From Phylloscopus collybita (Eukaryota > Chordata > Aves > Passeriformes > Phylloscopidae), in contig JAJNNQ010000006.1 of assembly GCA_027886175.1 (NCBI GenBank), forward strand, positions 6,386,001 through 6,450,000: a stretch of 64,000 nucleotides of DNA, read 5' to 3'. The notes under the pieces were generated by a model. The model had not been told where the DNA came from. It saw nothing but the letters and a program-made list of their open reading frames with translations, and ran no database searches. A program made the position numbers and the translations under genes. Positions 12,938-26,200 of the stretch are shown here, piece after piece (the stretch's first letter is position 1; the number at the start of each line of letters is the position of its first letter).

Positions 12938-13771
12938 TAACCTGACCTGTCAGAGCTGTTTGAATCCCTGAGGTCCACAAAAATTGAGTCTCGAAAACTT
13001 GAGAGGCCAGACTTTTCTTCTGGTGCCAGCTGGTTTAAGAAACAGTGAAAATAGCTTTTCTTATCTTAATTTAGCACTAGGTCTCTTGGACAGATTAAAA
13101 AGTGTAGAGGAAAGCCAAATAAATGATAATAGCAACAACAAAACACAATTTATAAACTTGTAAAAAGATTTCTGTCGTGTCTAAAACTTTTGTTATCTTT
13201 CAATGCTTGATATATCCAGCCACAACTATGTACATCCCTTCTAGGTCTATCTATAGTTATTTAAAACATAGGATTATCCAGTATCCAGTAGTTTGTTAAT
13301 CTGATGTCTGTGAAAACTTTTTTATTGACTTACACGCAGACAGACTGAATTATCAGAAAGTAATGTCATTTCATATATGTAATTTCATGTTTGTGACAGT
13401 TCAAAAATTATCTTATTCTATGAAGCAGTCAAGATTTCAATGCACACGTATTATTGCAAATAAAAGCATAATCCGTGATGTATTCTGTGCCAAAACACAT
13501 AAGAAAGGTAACCAGCCCTTTTCTGTCACTCCACTGATTTCCTGTGTAAATAGGGAAAAACACTGAGTGTCAGATTTATTTAATTTAATGTTATGTACCT
13601 TATCCTTGGTATCTGCTTAGTCAGAAACAAGGTACACGTATCTCCAAAGCTAATTCTCTTTGTCAGATAACTAAAGCGTGAGGACAAAAATCACCCTTTG
13701 GAAAATAATAATGGACAAAGTTAGGCTTTGGTTGAAATATATCCTGATTTTAATTTCTCCATGTCTCAATG

Positions 13772-13806
<35 letters not shown>

Positions 13807-15303
13807 TCCAGACAGTGCTCTTTTCTTCAGAAGTTCCTGCTGGAAATGTTAAATCTCTTTAGAATTCCAGTTTTACCATGGCAGCTGTCATCTATTATTT
13901 CCCATTATTACTGATGATTAATTCTAGTTTTTGAATTATTCACCTTTCCAAAATATTTAAAAGATATAAATTTTTGACACAGTAACACAGAAAAGTTTAA
14001 GAAGCTGTTGCATATATGGAGAGAGAAATCTGGAGGATAACAGCTGAGATCTGCTACTGTGCTCCTCTGTGTTCTTGACTCAGCAAGACTATGTATCTTA
14101 TTAATACCATCTACTTTTGGAATCAAACAGCATCCACATCCATTTTGGTCACTTTGACAAGCTGTCACTATTAACTTACGCCATCTGATACCGCTCTATT
14201 TTCCCAAATGGAAATACTTCAGATTTCTTCTCATTCTTTCCTTTCTCTTTCTTCTTTTGAACATGTTCCAATTTTGACTTATTGCTCAACTGCTTTAAAC
14301 AGCTTTAACAGTCCATGTCAGTACCAATAAATTAACTTTTTCAAAAGTCAGTTACTTCCTTGTCTCTGTCCTGCAAGTGATACAGTCCGTAAATGTAGCC
14401 CAGACCACAAAGATACCTTTTCTCTGAAAAAACTCCCCTAATGCATAATCTCCCCAGTCTAACTAACCTTCCCCCAAAAATAATAGGTCAAAAAGCATTT
14501 TGTTATGCACTTTTTGTAGAAAAAACAAATTGAATTCTTATTGAAGCAGTTCACAGTACAAGTCTGCAAACATACTTTCCCCCTCAAGGAGTCACCTGAC
14601 TTTACTTTGTTTAAATATTGTCAAACATATTAGCTTGCCTCTATCTACATTTTCTCCTAAAGAAAATTTTATTTTATTCAAAAAACTTCTGAGGGCTTAA
14701 GGACAAAAAGTTGAGATTACTGTCACAATTATGAAAATTATAGGTAAGGAAAAGTGCACACCTGGCCAAAAAAACCCTGCACTTTTAACTCCCAGTTAAT
14801 GATTTTTAAGGCTCCCTTGATCAGTTCAAACTGATCATACACCTCAATCCTCTGAATTTTAACCAATCCTTTAAGAGCATATTATCTTTTTTTCCATAAA
14901 AAATAAATTATGCTTATCTAGGATCTTGGAGATTAGTCTTACAATCAGGCAGAGAGAAAAAAGATTAAATTGTACATTTACCTTGTATTTTATTCAGAAT
15001 TTCCTGCATACTTTCTTCTATGGAGATCATAGAGAAAAATTGTAAATGTTTATCAACCTAAAATCACTTTCTATAGGTTTTATCAAATTTATTAGCATGG
15101 AAATGATCAGATATATTTTAACATTTTTTGCTGTGTAATAAGGGGATTCATGGCTGTTTTATGCTTGGCTGGTGAAGAGTAATGATTCTTTTGACTTTCT
15201 CAGCTAGTTCAGGGGTCTTCTGCCTTCAAAGTCAATCATAATTGAAGTAATTTCAAATAAATTGCAAACTTGTCATCATGATGCATTAACATTTTAAAGT
15301 TGA
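12938..15303. other. Unique AT-rich DNA with a 31-base poly-T tract
   Basis: No gene or transposon recognised. It contains an uninterrupted T31 run at 13773-13803. Confidence 0.6.
13773..13803. repeat. Uninterrupted T31 tract
   Basis: Thirty-one T residues in a row in otherwise unique AT-rich DNA. Confidence 0.9.
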
Positions 15304-16277
15304 TGTTACAGACTTAATAAGATTTAGCAGGCTTGATCAGCCTTACTTGAGGCTTCCAGACACACCTATGTGTCCAAAGGCTCCAGTTCAGGTCCTCAAT
15401 GGGTTCACCAGGCCCCTCCAGAGCTATGCTGGAAGAGCATTGAACTCTGCTCAGAAATAGGCATTCCCTTGCCCATCCATGCAGCCCCAGAATCAAAACC
15501 CTGTTGCCACCATGAGGAACCTGTGCTGAGCTGGAGCCTGGCTGTGCACTGCTGGGGAGGTGCTGGCTGACACTGGGCTCTCATGCCCCTAAGTCCCCCA
15601 GCCCCCTTAAACCAGAACCAACAGCAGCACTTATGATAGCTCTATTCAGTTCACTCTGGATTCTGGGGGACAGATGGCAATGGGGTAGCCAAGGGCTGTC
15701 AGGAATGGTGACCCAGATGTCTTGCTAGTATGCTGATATGACTATAAATCAATCATCCTACTCCATAAATAGCAGACAGCCCAGAGCCCTTGAGATCTCC
15801 TGCACGGCAGTGGGCTGGATGCCAGGATCGCCCCTTGAGTAAGGACATCTTTGAAGGTTACTCCTTGAGGCTGAGATGTTCTTTCCTGCAAGAGATATTT
15901 GGTAATGATTAATAGTGTGCTAAACTTTGAAATATTAGCTAGGTGATATAAGGATTGATTGTGTGCATATAATCATTTAGAGGTAAACTGTTGACCAAAT
16001 GTAAGACTAGGACTGGATCCAGTTACACCTAAACTCTCTGAGATGGAGTTAAAGCACAGAGGGAAGTCCTTTCTGGACATCATGACTCATCAGAAGGCTT
16101 TTCCTGGTTTATCCAACCCTGTCCTCTATGCAGATATCAATCCAATCTATCTTGTCATGGGATCCTGTTCAACCACTGCCACATTTACTGTAGAATTTTG
16201 ATAGCTCACTGTTTTATATCAATAAGGTATATTGTTTCTCTACTAGGATTGAAGTGTGTTGCTCCATTCATGACACA
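15304..16277 (+). mobile_element. Probable ERV LTR, plus orientation
   Basis: A block richer in G+C than its flanks, built like an avian LTR. It begins TGTTACAG at 15304. Two TATA-like elements (ACTATAAATC near 15739 and CCATAAATAG near 15762) are followed by a downstream GC-rich stretch and then a more AT-rich tail ending near ...CATGACA. I see no convincing target-site duplication, so both edges are approximate. The sequence reminds me of passerine ERV LTRs, but the family is not certain. No internal retroviral coding sequence is attached, so it would be a solo LTR. Confidence 0.5.
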
Positions 16278-19200
16278 AGGACCTATTCTACCAACTCTCT
16301 TGGGCACCCTCAGCTCCTGGTGCTCTTACTTCCTAAAAACTGATTTTGGATGAAATACACATTACTTTTGCACTAACATGCACCTGAGTGTTCTGAATTG
16401 ATAGTGAAATACAGAAACAAGGATGGAGCTGTATCTTCAAACAATAAATCAAATTGTTTTTTAGAAGTAGCACGTCTGAATTAAAAGTTTCTTCTAATTT
16501 CCGCATAATACTTTCTCCTTCTTGGTCTAAACATATCTGAAATTCAAGACTCAGGAAAATATTATACAGCACTTTAGGCCTGTTCTCTTTTTAAATAAAA
16601 CAGAATAAATTAACTGTTTATTTCCATCCTGAAGTACTCAGATTTGGAAGTAAATGCATCTTGTTTATATCGGTAAATAATTTAAAAATACTTAAGATAT
16701 TTTTTCCTCTTTATTTTTACCTTAATTTATTTTAACTTCTAATAAATATAGTACTAAAATAGTCTATATTTAAGACAATCTAAAAAAAAAAATTGTCACA
16801 ATCGATACAGAAAACATCATAAAGTTGCATTAGAGATTGATAGATTAGAATTTCTACTTGTTTCTTTTTATCTACCCTACTGAACTTTTCCTGAACCTTT
16901 CCTAGGCGCTGAGATGTCAAGAAAGGAATCAGCATTTTTCAGTTCACAAGTACATTGAGTGCCTAAGAGACAATGCCAAAAAGAAAATGTTTATTGTTAG
17001 AGTAAATACTGGTAATTCAAAATAATTTGTTCATTTAAATGCTACCGTCTATTTCTGTGATTATCCCTCAAGGGTCTTTCTTTCCATTCCTGAGCAATAT
17101 CAATGTACAGGAAATTCTGCCTATTTCTTAGGGAAAAAAATCCACAAAGAACAGTAGTTTTTCAGTTGAAATCTATGCTCTTCCATTATCCCTGTGGAGC
17201 TATTAGGGTTTAAAGATTCAATAGGAAAGAAATCATCTACATAAAGACTTTAGGAGTTCTTAGAACATCAAATCATCACTTTAATGGCCATTCAGATAAT
17301 TTCTTATTCCAGTGCTAATCAAAGGAGGATACACTGAATGCTGATTAGATTTGGTCATAATCTTTTGAATCAATTTTTTTCCCCCAGGAAATATTGATTC
17401 GTTAAAATTAAACACTATATCAGTAATGTTAAATTCTTTTGCTTTAACAAACAATTAAAATAAGATGAGAAAGCAAAAATATAGGTCCTTCACACTTATA
17501 TGATGCAATTTTACAGTGATTAAACATAGTCTGGGACTGAGCCAACTTCTGGGACTCCTCCTCGTATAATAATGCAATAGTAGTTGGAACATGGGAAATA
17601 TTGATTAGATATTAAAGAAAAAAAAAAAAACAAACAACAAACACCACAAGGAGGCTCAAATATTGGAGCAGGTTACTAGGAGAAATTATAGGATGTCTAT
17701 CCTTAAAGGTATTCAAGATTTGACTACCACAGATCAGAGTATCTTGATTTAATTAGGTGTATTTTGAGCAGAGAGATGGCTGAGTATCTCCATTTTTTTT
17801 TCTAATCTAAATTATTCTATGATTTTTCAGTTGTAAGAGTGTTGCAATTTCTGGCCAAAACTAGTATTGCTTATCAATTACAGTAGAACTATCAGCCCTG
17901 TACTTAGGACTACTGCCTGGAATACCTATATCAAAGTGTTTGCTCTGATTGGAGAATTTGGGTTTTTTTGGAAAGCTTGATCTACAATATTTTACAGCTT
18001 AATGCTGTCTAGTACCAGAATATAGTTTTTGTCAGATAACATTTAATTTCATGAAGAATGGAAACTTTTTTCTAAATCTAAACATGAGTGGGATTAAACC
18101 TCTTGCTTCCATTTTTTCTTTACCTTAAGAATTGTTGGCAAATGTGAAACCAAAACATTCCACAGAGAGTGTATTCTCAAGGTCTAAAGAAACAGGAAGC
18201 TATTTTTGTAAACTTACTTGCAATAAATAAACCTGCTCCATATAGTGTTTTTAAAAAATCATATTCTACAGTTTCTCCACCTTTTATCTGATTGGATTAC
18301 ATTTGTTGTTCTACGGTTTGTTTTATAGGTTTTAATTTTATTAAATTTATGTTTGTTCTTTTTTAAAGTATTATAGTTTATCTTGGCTTCAACCCTCTTT
18401 TTCTAATACCCTTCCTTCTTTTTTTAATATACAATCTGGAATTCTATAATTCTATCTTTATCAACCTTCTGATCTTTTAGCTAGCTTTAAATTTACCTCT
18501 TCTTTTTTTTAATGTTCCATGATTTTGCAAAACTATTGATATTTCTAGATATCACAGGCAGTCTTTTAACTACCAGATGTTAGAACAGGTTCACTGGGAG
18601 GAACTTCTCTTTTATATCTAGGACAAATATTATCAACAGTCTGAAACAAAGCAAGATTTAGCAAGAAATACAGCTCAGTTAGTTTTCACATGCGTAGAAA
18701 AGCTCACTCTGAGGGAACCTGCAATATCCAAACCCTACCATGCTATCCCTGACTGGAAGAGACTCAATAGATGCAAAGACATCTGGGTTATCAGTTACCC
18801 ATGAGTTCACTTTAAAATACAGATGGGTTTTAAAAGAATAAAAATAAACAAATATTCAACTGTGCAATAGAATACAAAGTTTGCTTTTTGATTGTAACCT
18901 TTGAAATAAGGCCAAAAAGAAATCAGCAAATGCAGTCTTAACCCAGTAAAATCAGAAAATGACACTGAGACTTGATACTAATGACTCTACCACTCATCAT
19001 TTATAATGCCCTGAGATAGCTCATCTTCAAAAGTTACTCAGCTGCATCTTGTACTGTTATCCAGTGACAACATTTCTCACTCCTATTCTGGTTATACTGA
19101 AATCTGAGCTGTATTTTCAGAAAACTATAATTTTCAGCATATCTCCTAGGACCTTCAGTTTTTGTTTCTCCTTGCAATGTGGTTGTATTTTTGATTATTC

Positions 19201-19926
19201 ATGGTATTTTCTGAAAATACAAATAAAAGACTGATTAAAATTGTCTGGAGCTGAAAAGTATACATAGCAATGCATTATTATAATAATTTTTATTTCTAAG
19301 TTCATTCTCCTGAATATAAAATGGGTTGTTCTGTATGTATTGTGAGCTCTCAGGTCTTGCTACAGACAGCAAGAGTTTTCATAGGAATTTTTCCCTTCTT
19401 CAAATAAGTTTATAACTTGTTTAAGGATTGGGTTTTTTTTTTTCTTGTTTGTTTGGGGGTATTATTTGTTTGTTTTTATAAGGAAGTATAATTTACCTAA
19501 CTTTATATTTCCAAAAGCCAAATTACTCTGTTGCATTTCCTTATACATAGCCTATTAATAACACACATGAGCAGATTTTCTTCTGGAGTGATTATCCAGT
19601 AATCCTGCAGCCACTGCCCATAATGGGCTTGGTGATTCATTCTGCGTGCAGCTTGCAGAATCCTCTGATCCTCTTCAATTCTAGTGAAATGATAACTTTA
19701 AAGACAGTAGGTCCACAGGCAAATGGTACAAGTAGACAGCTGAAGGCTCTATCAGCTATTTGTTAGGGGGAATAAAATCAGCGCTAGTCAGTAGAGAAGT
19801 TATTGGGGAAGATCAATTTTTCCTACCATAATAATTTGAAATTTGTCTTTAAGATCTTGGGTCTTGGTTCATCTTTGCTCAATGAGAGGGGAATTCCTAA
19901 AGGACTATACAATTTATCATAAAATA
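16278..19926. other. Unique AT-rich DNA, no gene seen
   Basis: No gene or transposon recognised. A T/G-rich low-complexity stretch lies at about 19430-19480. Open frames are short. Confidence 0.6.
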
Positions 19927-20562
19927 TGTGCCTGCTGCCGACCGCTGGTGACCGTTCCAGTGGTCACTCTGGTGCCACGACCTTCCCCAGCGAGACCGTC
20001 CCAGATTGGGTGGCTCGGGCTTCTGAGGGCACAGGCACTCGGCTGTGATTTCGCTCTTTAGTGAGGCTGCTCCAAGCAGCCCTTGCCCTAACAGCTCTTT
20101 TGTGAAGCTGCTCTTAGCAGCTCTCCCCGGCAGCTCTTCTCCAGGAAACGCAGGAATGAGCAGGAGGCAGGCGTCCAGTCGAGAAGGCTCTTTATTTCCC
20201 TGGAACCAACGACCAAAGGCCAACAATGGGCTGAAACGTGGGGTTATATAGGGTTCAGGGAAGGCGGGGCTGACAACTTGGACCAATCACAAGAGGGATT
20301 GAGAAAAGAACCAATCAGGGAGAGGATCCAAAATGAACCAATCAGAGAAGGGAAGTAGGGAAACAACCAATGTGGGGTGTTAGCAAATTAACATGGAGCC
20401 TCAAGGGCTCATGGGGTGAAACATTTTGGTCTCCCTAACTGAAAACTTAGTCTCTCAGGGAGACTTCCCTGTGGGGAGTTCTGCCATACAGCTTATACAC
20501 TGTATTCTCTCCACGTCAGGGCAAGCTCCCTTGTGGCAACCTCAGCAGTTACCACATGTGCC
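19927..20562 (-). mobile_element. Solo ERV LTR (624 bp) with perfect 6-bp target duplication
   Basis: The LTR body runs 19933-20556, begins TG and ends CA, and is flanked on both sides by TGTGCC (19927-19932 and 20557-20562). Orientation is minus: read on that strand, a TATATAA box (20244-20250) is followed about 50 bp downstream by an AATAAA poly(A) signal (20191-20196), giving U3, a short R, and U5. U3 carries four CCAAT-type boxes. A 6-bp duplication is typical of class II (ERVK/alpharetrovirus-like) elements, so that assignment is an inference. No internal region remains: the provirus was lost by LTR-LTR recombination. Short open frames on both strands here are not genes. Confidence 0.88.
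20283..20371 (-). promoter_or_regulatory. Array of four evenly spaced CCAAT boxes in LTR U3
   Basis: CCAAT on the plus strand (ATTGG on the LTR sense strand) occurs at 20283, 20311, 20338 and 20367. The start-to-start spacing is 28, 27 and 29 bp. The first three share the longer form ACCAATCA. The array lies just upstream of the LTR TATA box at 20244-20250, the usual place for NF-Y binding sites in a Pol II promoter. Binding is inferred. Confidence 0.7.
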
Positions 20563-21032
20563 CAAGGACATATGAATTTCTATTTTGATACACTTATTTT
20601 CTCTTTCAGAAATTAAACCAAAATTTATGTATCTATTTTTTCAGATACTTAAATTTAAATTTTTCCCACTTACCCATGTAAGTTTATGTTTCTCTGTCAT
20701 GCAAAGTAAAAGAACATAGAAATAAGTCAATGGTCTGTCTGGATGGAAAAAAAATATTTTCTTGGATTAGCTGCTTCTTCCTCTTTCACTTTTCTTCCAC
20801 AGATAGTGAACTATAGACACTGCAGATTCAAATCACTGCAAGATCATAAATGTGGCATCAGTGGAGGTTTCATAGTGAAATCATAACTATTTAAAGAAAA
20901 CTGCTATGGCGCTATTTGCCTTTAGATTTTAAGTCCTTCCTATAACACTGCAAGAAAATATAAAGTATTTCAAGATCTGTTTAATTTCATCTGTAGACAT
21001 AGCCTGTGATATACCATCATAGCTTCTAGTAT
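20563..21032. other. Unique AT-rich spacer between two LTRs
   Basis: 470 bp of AT-rich DNA separates the two solo LTRs. No feature is recognised. Confidence 0.6.
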
Positions 21033-21351
21033 ACAAGTTATAACTGGTGACAGCGCTCAGGAACGAGGCAGGGAGTGCATCAGTGAAGGCTGCATGGTGC
21101 TCTTGCAAGCAAGAGACCACACCTTTATTTTCTGACTCCTTTTGTACATTTTACAAATTGCCCACCCCAGAGGTGGGACCCTTGGGAACCACTGGTCATT
21201 TTCCAGAGGCCATCACCGAAGCCCCTCCTCTGGGAAGAGATGTGGGAGCTTCGGTAGTTTACCGAACATGACCTTGTGCTTCAAGACCGTGCCTGGGAAT
21301 AGAATTCCCCAAAACCAAAATAAGCAGGCACGGGCATGGCAACAACAAGTT
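21033..21351 (-). mobile_element. Solo LTR, about 307 bp, with short target duplication
   Basis: A GC-richer block between two copies of ACAAG (21033-21037 and 21345-21349). The match can be read as ACAAGTT, 7 bp, depending on where the LTR is cut. Read on the minus strand it begins TGTTGCCATGCC at 21344 and carries an AAATAAA poly(A) signal near 21124-21135. Its far end reads ...CAGTTATAA rather than the usual CA, so that terminus is mutated or my boundary is a few bases off. A 5-bp duplication would suggest the ERVL class. No internal viral sequence is present. Confidence 0.65.
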
Positions 21352-23119
21352 GCTAGAGAGAGTCTTGTCTACTGAACAGAAATTTCAGAAGTTTATTTAT
21401 GAAAAACAAAGAAATACCCTCACTCACACACATACACACAGATTTGGTTAAAATACTGAAAATAGGACTTTTTTCTTGCAAATCAAGATCGGATAAACAG
21501 TGACACTGTTATCTATAGTCTATTTGAGACTTAAGTGAAATGAATTGCCTACTGTTACATAAAGAAGCAAATGTTACGTATTCAGCCAAACATATCCTTG
21601 CAAACATGTCTTCAATCCAGAATGCCTCTCCAAGTGGCCACTCGGTCTGTTTACACAGGTATCACATCACAGTTAACATGGTCTCTTTCCTTTAAAGCAC
21701 ACTTTTATCAGCTGGTGTTCCAACAGTCCTCTACAGTTCCATAAGCACATGCCCAGCCCTCAGCTGGCATGTGAACAAAATATTAACTACAAAATACAAA
21801 CTTAACTAAAGTTTTATTTTTTAAAGTTGATGTTTTTTGAAGCAACAAAAGTACTCCAAGGATTCTAAGACAAGCTTCAAACAAGCAACTGAAATACTTT
21901 CCTCCCTTTGTCAATCCACAAGGCTCCTTTATCTTTTCTGTTCCTAAGGGTAAAGTGAGTCACTTTCATGGAAAAGGTATCTTCAGGCCCTTAGCTAAAA
22001 TATCTAAGAACCTAATCAGCCTAAGGTCATTCTAAAGATGAATTGGGGCAAAAAAAAGTCTGTAATCCCTATGCTTCCATCAACTATGAGTGTTTGATAT
22101 AGTTAAATAGATTCCACCTCAATGTGTTTTCAACAGATTTAAAATTCCTGTGATAAAATGAAGGCACATTTGAAACCAATTGAAAATACCCACTAACTCC
22201 ACTGCAGCACAATCTTCAGTCCTTGAGTGGCTTACGGAGAAAATATTTGCTAGGAACTATATTTACCAGTGATTTAACAATATTACTTGTCCAGCTCCTC
22301 TCAGAAAAATCTACAACCAGCCAAATAGCAAAAGTAAAACTAACCCCAAAAGCCCAATATTGTAATTCTTCATGACTGGATATTTTGTTGCTTGAGAACA
22401 CTTTGTATATTACTTGGATGTAACTGTTGAACTATTACAGTTTACATTAAATATACAAACAAGAAAATTTACACTTTGACTCCAACTCTACATCCACAGG
22501 CTTTGAAAATGAAACATGAAGGTGATACAATGTGCAAAAGATCTTAAAACTGCTATTTGTCAAGTACTCCTGTACTTTTCCATTTTTCAGTGCTATCATA
22601 AGTATGTAAGACATCTCCACCCTAGAAAATTAGGATAATGTGCAATTCAATCTCTAAGGTATCAATCAAACCCCGAGTCTTTCAGGCCATTTAATATATG
22701 AGTATTATAAAACGTCTTTAGAACTGGCTGCATTGTAGATTCCTGACTGGGATCTTTTCATTGTAACCCTTGAGCAAGACTAAAACTGTAAAACCAAAAT
22801 TATAAATCTGTGACAAATCATTGAATGTAACTGCAAAAATCTGGGTGAGCTGCACTCATGAGTTTAATTAAAGCTATCTGGAAACTACCAAGTCCACACA
22901 CATTTCAAATTTTGCATGTCCCAGCCTGTAGGGCTGATTTACCATGCTGAACAAGCATACCTTTCATGGTGCTCTCCATTTGTAACAATGTGAATGGTCT
23001 TTTACTTGTGCTCTGATACATTTGGGTTTGTCTGGTGGTCACAGCTGACAGGTCATAATTTCCTGCTCTCAGTACTGTTGCTTGGCAGTGACCATTCAAA
23101 TAAAATTAGTATCACTGAG
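21352..23119. other. Unique AT-rich DNA, no gene seen
   Basis: No gene or transposon recognised. The stretch holds a few CA-rich bases near 21420-21440. Confidence 0.6.
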
Positions 23120-23260
23120 GGATTGGAGGCTATATCACACAGCTAGGAGGCAATCCATACAGGGCTACCAGCTTACTTTGTGGTTTCAGGCAGGTTCTTT
23201 TATTTTTCCATCTGTAAAATGAAAATAGCAGTGGTTCATCTCCTTTGCTGGGGTGCCAGA
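23120..23260 (+). mobile_element. MIR/CORE-SINE-like relic
   Basis: The stretch around 23165-23258 follows the conserved middle of MIR-type SINEs: TTTGTGGTTTCAGGCAGGTT (for TGTGACCTTGGGCAAGTT), then TTTTCCATCTGTAAAATG, then AAATAGCAGTGGTTCATCTC. The block CATCTGTAAAATG is the most diagnostic piece. The tRNA-like head and LINE-like tail cannot be traced. MIR-related elements are rare and very old in birds, so this would be an ancient amniote relic. Confidence 0.5.
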
Positions 23261-26200
23261 AAAAAAAATTATCTTCTCTAGATGAAGAAATAAAGGTAAG
23301 GCAGTGATTTATATAAAGACAAACTAAAGAATAGGAAAAAAATATTACATATATAACACAAGAGACATTAGAAATGTTAAACTTGAAAATAGACTAGAAG
23401 GGTGAAGTCAACAAGTGTAGTTGGACACTGGGAATGGAACCCATGAGACACAAGGTATATTGATCAGTATCTCACTGCTTAAATTTTAGACTCTAATGTG
23501 GCTGAAGAATTCAACAAACATGATATGCCTCGATGATGGAGAAAAAATATGGCATTTTGATCATAACTATCCAAATCAAGAGGACAGTGTAAATATGTAA
23601 ACTATTGTGGTGTATTTTTCCTGAGTTGGATTCAGTGTGTTTCATGTGGTAATTCTAACTCATAAAAATTGGTTTTATAACTATGAAATTTCTTTCATTA
23701 CTTTTTGATATTGTGCTGAAGATTTGGAATATTTTAGTTCAATATAAATTTGTTTTCCAAAGAGGCAGTAATCATTCTTTTCCTTCCAGGGGCTGGTACG
23801 TACAAAGATTCAGTAAGTGTATTCATATTCTACAAGTAGAATAAAACAACAAATGTTTCATGGAGGGAAAAAGGTTAGCTTGACCAAATATCTCTTCATT
23901 TTGTTATATTTCAATGGATGTAAAAGTGGAGAATGCTTTTAAAGTAAAGTGTTTTGCAATGTTGTGTTTCAGGTTGCTTGATTCTTTTGAATTCAGCTTG
24001 ATTCTTTCGCACCAGTTTCATGTCTGGATAACACAGTAGAATCACAGTGAGGATTTCTGGTGAAAGGAAAGCGGTATTAGTCCATAAAAGCATATTTATT
24101 CTATATTGCAAATATTTTAAAGGCTCAACTGTTTGTTTACAAGTTGGTAATTGCAGCTGTTCCTACAGCAGGAACAATGGCTTAAACATAGACAAATCCT
24201 AGCAGTATTTGTGATGAAATATAAATATTTAAATTGTGCACAGTGTTTCTGTGAATACATATGTATCCACCTGAAAAATACGTATGTTTGCATATCTCTG
24301 TTTCATCTCATATGTAAAACACTTCATTGAGTAGGTTCCTTTAAAACAGAAAGAGATCACAAAGAAAAGCTAATTGTCTTCTGCAGGTCTTTAAATAATC
24401 CTGTGTTTGTTTGTAGACAGGGAGGTTAAGCTGCCCTGCTCTGGCACTCTCTATGCTCTATCCCTGCTGGGATAGGTCAGTACCCATTAGAAAAGATGAT
24501 CTGCATGCACACTTGCAGATACCGAATCCTAGAGTGTAAAATAAGTGCCATAAGTTTTATGTTATTAGACCCCTATAATTCTGGACTTCTTTACAGTCTT
24601 GGCATTACTCCAGACACTCTGACTAGAGAAAATAGAGGAAAAATAACACCTCTTTACATAAGGACGATGTTTAAGGTCCTCAAGGGCATCAAGGCATGAT
24701 GTCAGAGGAGATCAGGGAAAGGTACACGAAATGGTTGGTAAAACAGGCTGGTTTAGAAGGCAGCATCTCTAGGAAGGGAGGATGAAAAGCACAGTACCTC
24801 TCTTAGGTACTTTTATGATTTCTTTTTGAAAGCAGATGAATTCTTACAAAATGCTTCAGTCTTCAGGATACAGACTACATGTAAAATGTACATTGAAAAT
24901 GTAATGATCAACATGAGGTAGAGCACAATTTTAACAGTGGCATTTTATTGATGTTAATTCTCTTCACAAAGAAGGGGCAATGACTATGACCTGTATAGCC
25001 TTTGCTGCTGTTAAACCATTATTTTTTGAAAAACATTCAAACATGATCAAATTAGCTGGTGATAAAAATCTCAGGTTGTGTGCTCTATATATATATGGTT
25101 TAAAGGTAAGCAATATTAAATGAGTTTTTTAATCTAGCTTTTTTGTTTTTCCCTGTTATTTTGTTATTCCCCATTTTCCCTATTTTCCCTACCTTTGCTT
25201 TTACTTTTTCACTACATTTAAAGTACTTTTATGAGTGCTTGAAACTCTGTACTCTTTCTCTTGGGCAATGTAGAAGTGCAGGGGTTTTGTTGTTGTGCCT
25301 GAATCATGATTCAAAGGTAACTGCCTGATGATTTGCCTTGTAGAGCAATTACATTTCAAATATGAGTTTCTCAGAAATTAGGTCAAGCCAGTTGCGTGAG
25401 GTAAATGCAGTGAAACATGACAGAAAACTTCATATAATGTGTTCAGTATATTCCAGTTTCTAAGCTTCATACAAATATATGAATTGTATTTTTTTAGATT
25501 ATATTAACTTAAGGCAATAATGTTTAACATATCTACTTATAATCCAATGAATTTTATTTGAAGGTATTTTCTCATCCAAGACACCAAGACTAAGTTTTAT
25601 ATGTTGCCAGGTATTTTAATTTAAGAAATTTGATAACGGAGCTTCATATGTCCCCCAGAGACAGTAAATACATTATTTTGCTTTGTACGCTGTTGTAATA
25701 AGAATTTTAACAATAAATTTTGCAGTAGTTGGTATATACTACATTGTAGACAAGTAGATAGACAAGTTGTCTAATATTTGTTAATTTAGTTTTTACTTTT
25801 GGAAAGTTGTATTAAATCCTAGTTTTCTTTTTAAATACAGTGTTTCAATCCACTTTTACCAAAAAACAAAATTAAAAACAAACAAACAAACAAACAACAA
25901 CAACAACAAAAAACAACCAAAAAAAACCCCAAAACAACCAACCAAAAAACCAGCACAAACTTGACCATGTAATTCAGATACATAAATTTTTATGATTTTT
26001 CTCCTGTACCCTTGATCATTGTATTCCTTTCTGTACATAGGACCGTCTTCAATGGAAAAAGTTGAAATACTCCATAGTTGAATTAGCTGGTAGTCTTACA
26101 GTAAATGTATCTGGTGAGATAATGCTGAAATGTTGTATCTGGAGCTAGTTTCTTTCTTCATGAATGAACACTTTGTTTTCATGTTATTCATTCAAATGTC

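Noticed and set aside
19897..20286. 129-codon minus-strand frame in sense with an LTR
   Set aside because: It covers R-U5 of the solo LTR and extends into the flank. LTRs of this kind do not encode protein.
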